Assembly (NCBI GenBank): GCA_028711675.1
Contig: JAQTRT010000021.1
Span: forward strand, 1 to 19,679
DNA: 19,679 bases
Source: a bacterium
Lineage (GTDB): Bacteria > Spirochaetota > JAHITG01
Reading direction: 5' to 3'
The notes under the pieces were generated by a model. That model saw nothing but the letters and a program-made list of their open reading frames with translations, searched no databases and was not told the DNA's origin. A program made the position numbers and the translations under genes. Shown here piece after piece: positions 7,025-14,000 of the stretch; position 1 is the stretch's first letter; every line of letters starts with the position of its first letter.

Positions 7025-7234
7025 GAGATTTTAGCATAAATTGCAATTTTTCCGAAAAGAATCAGGATTTGGTTAATATATAGAACTTGGCTATCTTTAA
7101 AAGGATCCCCGGGATAATCTGTTATCCCTGAAAAAGCGGTTAATAATTAAGAGAAGACTATTTGAATTATGAGTAATTCTTTTACATTCCGTAGAAACAT
7201 GCAAAGTTTTGCGTTAATTTTTTTATTAATTTCC

Positions 7235-7263
7235 TATAACTGTTTAAATATCAACAAGTTATA
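7235..7263. promoter_or_regulatory. Imperfect dyad upstream of the sigma-54-like promoter
   Basis: TATAACT-GTT (7235-7244) and AACAAGTTATA (7253-7263) are reverse complements with one extra base. The centre is about 70 nt upstream of the predicted transcription start, a plausible place for an activator site. A second, unrelated dyad lies at 7111-7128. Confidence 0.4.
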
Positions 7264-7292
7264 AAAAAATAAATAATTTTAAATCATGCATC

Positions 7293-7308
7293 TGGCACGA
7301 TTATTGAT
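7293..7308 (+). promoter_or_regulatory. Sigma-54 (RpoN)-type promoter of exported protein A
   Basis: TGGCACG at 7293-7299, four bases, then TTGAT at 7304-7308. The published consensus is TGGCACG-N4-TTGCW; the -24 half is perfect and only the C of the -12 GC is changed to A. Transcription would begin near 7318, followed by a 50-nt leader with a strong Shine-Dalgarno. No sigma-70-type pair of comparable quality is present nearby. Confidence 0.6.
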
Positions 7309-7367
7309 ATATATATGAACAGTTAGGATGTGAAATAGATAAAATTTTAAAAAGGAGGTCAAATTAG

Positions 7368-8405
7368 ATGAAAGGTAAGCTTCTGTTTATCCTTATATGT
7401 GTGGTGGTTTTAATGACCCCGGGTTTTGTCCTTGCACGCGGGACTGCGTCAGGAGTGATTATAACCAACGCCAAACAAGGTAATGCTGATAACCAGGCCA
7501 CATTAGCCGGAGAAGTGGTAGGCCAATTTACCAATTTAAGCGGCTATACCAATTATTCCAGGGCTACTAATGTGACCAAGATGACGGTCACGACCGGATA
7601 TGACATGAACGTCATCAATCTGCCGGGTAACGGCAGCAGCGGTGCCGGTACATATCTGGATTATACCTATATCGTGACGAACTGGGCCAATGCTTCTGCG
7701 CGGATCACGGTAAAAGTATTATCCAATGCCGTTCATCCCTTGTGGGGTGCCAGCCAATATCAGTTATGGACGAACTATGGCGCATCCTGGGGTGCCGTAA
7801 ACATAACACCTGTAAATAAGATATCCAACCAGCTGAAACTTGTGGCTGCGGATTCGATAATCCAGTTCAGGATCAGGGTGAATATACCGGGAGGAGCCGG
7901 GGACGGCTCGACTAATGAATATGCGTTATCGGTTTGGGACCAGGCGTGGACAGGCGCGGCAGGTGACCAGTGGCCGGGCTCAGGCGCAATTGCTCCGGCT
8001 ACCGCGGATCTTGCGGATGCCCGCGATTATCAGACCGATTTTGTACGGTCTTTGGCCACGGGGCCGGTCATCCAGCTGACCAAGTCGGTCGATTTCTCAA
8101 GCCGCAAACCGTATGAAGTCATGACCTATACCATCAAATATACCAATACAGGTTCCGCCCCTGCATATAATATTACCATAGACGACGTAATCTATACCAA
8201 TTACGCCAGGATCATAGCCAACAGCGCCGAGACCAACTACACGGCGCACAGCAAGACCAATTACTACTGGGACGGTACCACGTGGCAGTCGGCTTCATGG
8301 GACAGCGGCAATGAAAACCTCGTCCAGAGGGTCCGCTTTGTCTTAAGGTCGCCGGTCAACAGTGCCGAAGGCGGCCGCCTGAAGTTCAGTGTCAGGATAG
8401 AATAA
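7368..8405 (+). CDS. Exported protein A with C-terminal DUF11-like domain
   Basis: 345 aa. The signal peptide covers residues 1-23, with likely cleavage at VLA|RGTASG. The mature part has an N-terminal module (~24-230) shared with the next gene's product (RG[TA]ASG start, YDMNVI, TYIVTNWAN, the GDQWPG-GAI-PAT-D-DARDYQ block) and a DUF11/TIGR01451-type Ig-like domain (~232-345; QLTKSVDFSSRKPYEVMTYT, IKYTNTGSAPAYNITIDD) ending in RFVLRSPVNSAEGGRLKFSVRIE. The last domain is closely similar to the end of the 1642-aa protein downstream. Thr-Asn pairs are unusually common (11), and there are 8 N-X-S/T sequons. No catalytic motif is seen; a structural surface or envelope protein is likely. Strong expression is suggested by the sigma-54-like promoter, strong Shine-Dalgarno and terminator directly after. 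Confidence 0.75.
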   Translation: MKGKLLFILICVVVLMTPGFVLARGTASGVIITNAKQGNADNQATLAGEVVGQFTNLSGYTNYSRATNVTKMTVTTGYDMNVINLPGNGSSGAGTYLDYTYIVTNWANASARITVKVLSNAVHPLWGASQYQLWTNYGASWGAVNITPVNKISNQLKLVAADSIIQFRIRVNIPGGAGDGSTNEYALSVWDQAWTGAAGDQWPGSGAIAPATADLADARDYQTDFVRSLATGPVIQLTKSVDFSSRKPYEVMTYTIKYTNTGSAPAYNITIDDVIYTNYARIIANSAETNYTAHSKTNYYWDGTTWQSASWDSGNENLVQRVRFVLRSPVNSAEGGRLKFSVRIE

Positions 8406-8416
8406 CAAGAACAATC

Positions 8417-8443
8417 AAGGGGCTGGTTAGACCAGCCCCTTTT
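8417..8443 (+). terminator. Intrinsic terminator/attenuator between proteins A and B
   Basis: AAGGGGCTGGT (8417-8427) pairs perfectly with ACCAGCCCCTT (8431-8441) around a 3-nt loop: an 11-bp GC-rich stem. It is followed by a short T-run (8440-8443) and a further CTTT. The next gene starts 13 nt later with no promoter in between, so partial read-through must feed it. Confidence 0.8.
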
Positions 8444-8456
8444 GCTTTACACGCTT

Positions 8457-9872
8457 ATGGATACAGTAAAACGGACGATCGAATTTACTTTATGCGTGAT
8501 CATAATCTGTTCTTTACATTTAAATTTATCGGGGCGCGGCGCGGCATCAGGCACCATCCTCACGAATGTCAAGGATTATCAGGCCGGCCAGTTCTTTTTA
8601 CCTTTCGGCTACCATGCGTCCAACCTGGGAGAACTGATCGTTGTGTATACGAACGCACAGGGCGACATATGGATACAGAACGGAAGGTATTATTTCCTGA
8701 ACAGTGTCCGGATGACCAATAATACGACGTTCACCGTGAGCGCAGGTTATGACATTAATTCCATCCCCCCTTATTTTACCGGCAACGGCCGGAAAGGGTA
8801 TTATGTGGATTATGTGTATATCATAACCAACAGGGCCAATATTTCGGATTATTTTTTTGTCCGGGTATTGTCCCAGGCCACGGATGATCCCAACTGGTCC
8901 GGTAATTTTCTTTCCCTGTATATCAATGAAGTGCCTTATGTCCTGAACAGCATCTCCATCAGGACAAATACCGGCAGCGTGGCTGCTGATTCCGTGGTGA
9001 GGATCAGGGTGCGGCTCCAGGTACCTATGGCCGTGGTGAACGGTTCCACCAACCTGTTCTCGCTCGAGATATGGAACTCCATATGGAGCACGAACAGCCT
9101 GACCGGGGACCAGTGGCCCGGGACCGGGGCCATACCTCCGGCAACGCCGGACGTGCTGGACTCAAGGGACTATCAGCGTTCCTTTGTCAGGACCACGGCA
9201 TCCGGGGTTTATCACGCAGTGGTAGTGCCCTCGGCGGATGATACGATCCATACCATTTATAATTTTGACGGTACGGAGAGCCTGGGTACGGTCCGTGTCA
9301 GGATCAATATCCTTCTCGATTCGCCGCCTTCGGACCCGGATAATCTGTACCTGGTCTATAATATAGGCTCAGCGCCCACAGGCAGCAACCCGGATGACAG
9401 AAGGATCAAGATCGAGGGGAACGGCATTAATTATTATGCCATGGTCCTTTCCGCGAATGATAGCCGCATCAGGGACGGCGTTCAATTTAATTTTATTATC
9501 CTTTGTGATAATGAAATATATTACCGGGACGGAAGGGACGGATTCGAGACCTGGAGCTACCGGTGTAAAAGCATCCTGATGCAAAAGCATAACGTGAGCA
9601 TCCTGAACAATTTGATCAATCCCCGCAAAGGGGAAAAGGCCATTCTTTTTTATTCTCTGGCCAGCCGGTCCAAGGTTATGATTGAAGTCTATACCCTGGC
9701 CGGTGAAAAGATCAATACTTTGTTCAACGGTTATCAGGAAGCGGGTTATCAGAATCCAATTTACTGGGACGGCAGGAATGAGAACAGCCAGGAAGTGTCG
9801 GAGGGGCTGTATTTTATCAGTTTCCGTACGGAAGAGCTGAATGAGATCAGGAAAGTGATCGTAGTGAAGTGA
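8457..9872 (+). CDS. Exported protein B, paralogue of A, with C-terminal FlgD-like Ig domain
   Basis: 471 aa. The ATG at 8457 is chosen over a TTG five codons earlier, which lies in the terminator. The signal peptide ends near LNLSG, then RGAASGTILTN. The N-terminal module (~25-245) is paralogous to protein A, including GYDIN, YVYIITNRAN and GDQWPGTGAIPPATPDVLDSRDYQ. A middle Ig- or CBM-like region follows (~250-385). The last ~75 residues form a FlgD-like Ig domain of the type used as a C-terminal targeting domain in type 9-secreted proteins (IEVYTLAGEKI, YWDGRNENSQEVSEGLYFIS, ending RKVIVVK). There is no Shine-Dalgarno. The next gene, a PorV/UPF0164-like outer-membrane protein, starts 3 nt after the stop. 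Together this suggests an exported, possibly surface-anchored protein; the secretion route is inferred. Confidence 0.75.
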   Translation: MDTVKRTIEFTLCVIIICSLHLNLSGRGAASGTILTNVKDYQAGQFFLPFGYHASNLGELIVVYTNAQGDIWIQNGRYYFLNSVRMTNNTTFTVSAGYDINSIPPYFTGNGRKGYYVDYVYIITNRANISDYFFVRVLSQATDDPNWSGNFLSLYINEVPYVLNSISIRTNTGSVAADSVVRIRVRLQVPMAVVNGSTNLFSLEIWNSIWSTNSLTGDQWPGTGAIPPATPDVLDSRDYQRSFVRTTASGVYHAVVVPSADDTIHTIYNFDGTESLGTVRVRINILLDSPPSDPDNLYLVYNIGSAPTGSNPDDRRIKIEGNGINYYAMVLSANDSRIRDGVQFNFIILCDNEIYYRDGRDGFETWSYRCKSILMQKHNVSILNNLINPRKGEKAILFYSLASRSKVMIEVYTLAGEKINTLFNGYQEAGYQNPIYWDGRNENSQEVSEGLYFISFRTEELNEIRKVIVVK

Positions 9873-9875
9873 CAT

Positions 9876-10946
9876 ATGAAGAGAAGAAGTATATTATTGG
9901 TGATCTTTTGTTTGCTTGTCACAAGTGCTTATGGGAAATTGACCAGCCAGTTCCTGGGCATCAAAGGAGCTAATTTCCTGAAGATCGGGCTCTCCCCCCG
10001 CGTGGAAGGAATGGGTTCCTCGTATGTGAGCATTTCCGAAGCGGATATCAATTCCCTGTATTACAATCCGGCCGGGTTGTGCGGTATCAAGAATATGGCT
10101 TTTGCCTTTTCCCACCTGGACTGGATAGACAATGTTTCCATCGAACATCTGGCTTATGCCCAGCCTGTGTGGAAATTAAAGGGCGTCTTCTCCACGTCCC
10201 TGACCTTCCTCGGTTTGTCGCCCGTGATCCATTATAATGACTGGGGCGAGAACATCGGCACGATGAGCTTCTATAACCTGGCCCTCACAGCCGGTTTCTC
10301 CAAGACATTCTCTGATTTTGATACGGGCATTGATCTGAAATTCCTGTACCAGAAGATCGCGGACAGCAATAATACCGGCCTGGCTGTTGATATCGGCAGT
10401 ATTTACAGGATGGCGCCTTTTGCCATCAACTTGTTCAATAAATATACCCTTATCCTGAGGAAGTTCAATATCGGCCTGGCTATCAAAAACCTGGGCACCA
10501 AGGCGGGCGCGGATTATCTTCCCACATCGGTCGAATTCGGGTATTCTTTCCAGATCATCCGGGATTTGAAATTTTCAAACACGATCGTGAAACCTGTTTA
10601 TGAGTGGGCCAGCCTGGTTGATTCGGATTATAAGATGAATTTCGGCCTGGAATACCTTTTTCAGAGGATCTTTTATCTCCGGACAGGCTATAAACTGAAT
10701 TACGACATACCGAACAATTTCAGCCTGGGATTCGGCCTGAGGACCCGGTTCAGCCGTGGTCTGATCTTCATTGATTACAGCTATGCATCCTATACCTTTC
10801 TGGAAAAAACGAACAGGATCTCGATCGTTTTACAGTTCGATTCCCTTATACCGGATCCTCTCCCGGAGATCAAAGGCAAGGAACTGAAGAGCCCGCCTGA
10901 GGAAAATTACAGGTTAAAACAGATCAAGGGGTTTACGAACGATTGA
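9876..10946 (+). CDS. PorV/PorQ (UPF0164)-family outer-membrane beta-barrel protein
   Basis: 356 aa with a signal peptide (MKRRSILLVIFCLLVTSAYG). The mature N-terminus has the family signature: GANFLKIGLSPRVEGMGSSYVSISEADINSLYYNPAGL. The rest is alternating beta strands of a FadL-like barrel (AFAFSHLDWI, LTAGFSKTFSDFDTGIDLKFLYQKI, FNIGLAIKNLGTKAG, YLRTGYKLNYD, GLGFRT-like turns, FIDYSYASYTF). The last ~35 residues are a polar tail (DPLPEIKGKELKSPPEE). In Bacteroidota, PorV shuttles type 9 secretion cargo at the outer membrane; UPF0164 members occur in spirochaetes and many candidate phyla with unknown roles. Directly downstream of a protein with a FlgD-like C-terminal domain, a cargo-partner role is plausible but unproven. 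The ATG lacks a Shine-Dalgarno and probably depends on coupling to gene B. Confidence 0.8.
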   Translation: MKRRSILLVIFCLLVTSAYGKLTSQFLGIKGANFLKIGLSPRVEGMGSSYVSISEADINSLYYNPAGLCGIKNMAFAFSHLDWIDNVSIEHLAYAQPVWKLKGVFSTSLTFLGLSPVIHYNDWGENIGTMSFYNLALTAGFSKTFSDFDTGIDLKFLYQKIADSNNTGLAVDIGSIYRMAPFAINLFNKYTLILRKFNIGLAIKNLGTKAGADYLPTSVEFGYSFQIIRDLKFSNTIVKPVYEWASLVDSDYKMNFGLEYLFQRIFYLRTGYKLNYDIPNNFSLGFGLRTRFSRGLIFIDYSYASYTFLEKTNRISIVLQFDSLIPDPLPEIKGKELKSPPEENYRLKQIKGFTND

Positions 10947-10947
10947 A

Positions 10948-10979
10948 AGCCGGCTCTCCGGGCTTGTCCGGCTGTTTTT
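10948..10979 (+). terminator. Intrinsic terminator after the PorV-like gene
   Basis: AGCCGG (10948-10953) pairs with CCGGCT (10968-10973), followed by G and five T (10975-10979). An alternative pairing with the central CCGGGCTT is also possible. It starts 2 nt after the stop at 10944-10946 and closes the A-B-C transcription unit. Confidence 0.7.
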
Positions 10980-11036
10980 ACGGGCCTTTAAGCTTGTCTT
11001 TATTTTTTAATATATTAAACTGGATGATATATACGA

Positions 11037-14000
11037 ATGTACTATTTTATATTATTCTTTCTTTTGATCCCTGCACAAATCTTTGCATCAACCCTGGCCA
11101 GTCCTGTGACCAACAAGCCTGACCCTTTCGGACCTTTGGCAAGGACCAATAAATTCACGACCAATATTTTCTGGGTCAACCGTTCCGGTTATGTGGATTA
11201 CGTGGATATCGTATATCAGGGCACTTCCATCGTCAGGCGCGTGATCAATACCAATACGCCTGCAGGCACCGGTAATGTGAGGATCATGAACAGGTGGAAC
11301 GGCACCAATGATTCCGGAAGCCAGTGTGCGTCCGGCACCTACGACTGCAGGATCAAAGTCTCCCGTAATGTCGTTTTTGACTGGAAGATCCCTTCCAGCA
11401 GTGATTATGCCGAATTCAGCCAACCGTGCGATATTGCCTGCGACAAGTACGGGAACGTGTATATACTGGACAGGACCTTGCGGACAGTCCAGAAATTCTC
11501 TTCGGACGGCGCCCTTATCTGGAAATTTGCGTTTTCCCAGGGAACGGGAGACGGGAGTCTGAATTTCCCCACCCGCGAGATCGGCGGTCTGACGGTGGAT
11601 ACGAACCTGTATTTCTATGTTTTTGACCAGGGATTCAACAGGGGCCGGGTCCAGAAATTCGACCAGACAGGCGCCTTAATAGACAGATTCGGCGGTAACG
11701 CCGATGTCGATAACGGGGATGATAATTTTACCGGAGGAGGGTATTATAAGACCGGCAATGAGGTGTTTTCCACAGCTCTGGCTTCTGATGACAGCTGGCG
11801 GATCCTCTGTAACGGTTCGGGGGCCATGTCCGCGGGGAATCAGAATACATCTCTGGGGAATGTGAACATAATGGATATGGACATAGCTGCCAACGGGGAT
11901 GTGTATGCCGTTTACGGGAATACGATCCGGAGATGGACCCGGGCCAATTTTTTGGCCAACAACGCTCCGAATAACAACTGGGCCACAGCCCTGGCCAACA
12001 CGCTGGGCGTCTGTGTGGGAGGCAATTACCTGTATACCGTGGGAAGCACGACCCATCAGCTCAGGCAGCATAATATCACGACAGGCGCAGCCACGGAAAC
12101 GCGCGGCGGATTCGGTTACGGGGATACCAATTTCTGGTGCCCCCAGAGCGTGGCCTATGATGAAAAGAACCAGTTTATCTGGGTCTCGGATACGTCCAAC
12201 ATGCGGCTGGTCTGTTACAAGACCAACGCTTCCGGTAATCTGGAATACGTCCGTTCCATCGAGTCCTCTCCGTATATCATGAGGAATCCCCTGGACCTTG
12301 CGCTTGACGCCAACGGGAATCTTTTCGTCATGGACAACGGGTCCTGTAAAGTGAAAAAATTCGATGAACACGGTAATTTCATTCTCCAGTTCGGCGGCAA
12401 GGGCACGGGTGACGGCAAGTTCTGGGACCCGCGCGGTATCGCCGTTGACAATAAAGGATATATTTATGTGTCAGACCAGGGAACAGGCGACGGCGATGAC
12501 AGTGAGGACCAGATTGAGAAATTCACGGCAGCAGGTGTATTCTGGGCATCCTGGGACCATCCTGACGGAAGGGGCTTGACTTCATTCGACCGGAACGGGA
12601 CGAATTATATCATAGCCATAGGTGAAACGGACGGTGCATGGGCTGACAACGGAATCAGGGTGTATACGACGAACGGTATTGTGCGTCAGGCAATTCAGGA
12701 CGACGACTATCTTTATGACTATACGGATCTTGATGTCGATTTCAAAGGCAGGATTTATTGCGTAGATTCCGTGCCGCCTGCCTGGGTCTATTCCTATGAT
12801 GCCATGGCCAGCGGTTCCACCTCGCCGACCATCGATTCCATCGGCGGGACCCGTGTAGGGATCGCCGCAGACCCTTACGGGACTTTATGGATACCGGACC
12901 AGACCGATGATAATTGCGAGGCAAGGGAGTCCTATGCCGTCGGCGACCCGAATATTTTACTGTATGAATTCAGCAGTTACGGTTCCGGAAACGGCTACAT
13001 GAACAATCCGGCGGGTACGGCCATCCGCATGCGGGAGCAGTCCGGTAACTGGGCAGACCTCTGGATCGTGGATTCGGGGAACAACCGTCTGCAGAAGTTC
13101 CTGGTCAACTGGAGCAGCGAAGTGACCGAGCCTGTCACCATTGCCAATACCGGCGCGCCTGTTGTCACGGACACCTATCCGGACCCGGCCTCCAGTACCA
13201 ATGCCACCTACGATACCGGCATCTATTATGCCCGCCAGGGCAAGGTTTATTTTAGGGTTTATTTTTCCCAGAACATGAATACCAATATCAAGCCTACTGT
13301 CCAGTTCACGACAGCGGATAATTATACTTATACCATCGGAGAGGTCAGTTATATCGGTAATGTCTGGACCGGCACATGCTGGATACCCGCTTCTCATGAC
13401 GGAACGGCATCCATCAGGGTCCTGAACGGCCAGAGCACATGGGGGAGCAATCTGAACCCCAATCCCACGATCATCAACAACGCATTCGAGATCGATACTG
13501 TGGCTCCCATGATCGATATCTCAAATCCCATAGATCTTACCATAACCACCTTGACGAATACCCTAATAGACGGCACGACCGAATCGGCCATCCGCGTGGA
13601 TGTTTTCAACTGGTCGAATTATGCCGGAGGGAACCTTATCGCTTCCCGTTCCAATTCCTCCTCTTCCGTCAGCGGTCTTTTCACCGTGAATAATATCCGA
13701 CTGATCAGGACCGGTACGAATTATATCACGGCTAAAGCCAGGGACAAGGCCGGTAACTGGAGCAGCGAGCATCTGCTGCGGCACCGGGTCCGGAGCATCG
13801 ATGCCATCGGATACGCGTACGTGGAACCATCCACGAACAGGCGGCTGGGCGACACGGGCAGAACCCCCATGGTTTTTACATGGCAGGCCAATGCGTTCAT
13901 GAGCAACGGAACGGTGACTGTGGATGTGCCTCCGGGCTGGGCTTCACCGACCAATAATTCCCTGCTTGCGGGTTATGTGCGCATGGCTGAATCAGCAGGC

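Larger units (their letters stand above)
7025..7367 (+). other. 343-nt AT-rich regulatory gap before exported protein A
   Basis: No ORF of note. Contents in order: a dyad GGGATAA-TCTG-TTATCCC at 7111-7128; a longer imperfect dyad at 7235-7263 (TATAACTGTT / AACAAGTTATA); a sigma-54-like promoter at 7293-7308; a leader ending in AAGGAGGT (7352-7359), eight bases before the ATG. The layout (activator-like dyads upstream of a -24/-12 promoter) resembles a sigma-54 gene driven by an enhancer-binding protein. Confidence 0.6.

Noticed and set aside
7103..7113. GGATCCCCGGG looks like a cloning-vector polylinker (BamHI-SmaI)
   Set aside because: The surrounding bases do not continue as a vector polylinker and the site fits into a local dyad (GGGATAA/TTATCCC); coincidence.
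11676..12371. Minus-strand open frame of 231 codons inside the large surface-protein gene
   Set aside because: The plus strand shows clear NHL repeats here; the minus frame reads as low-complexity shadow with no start signal.
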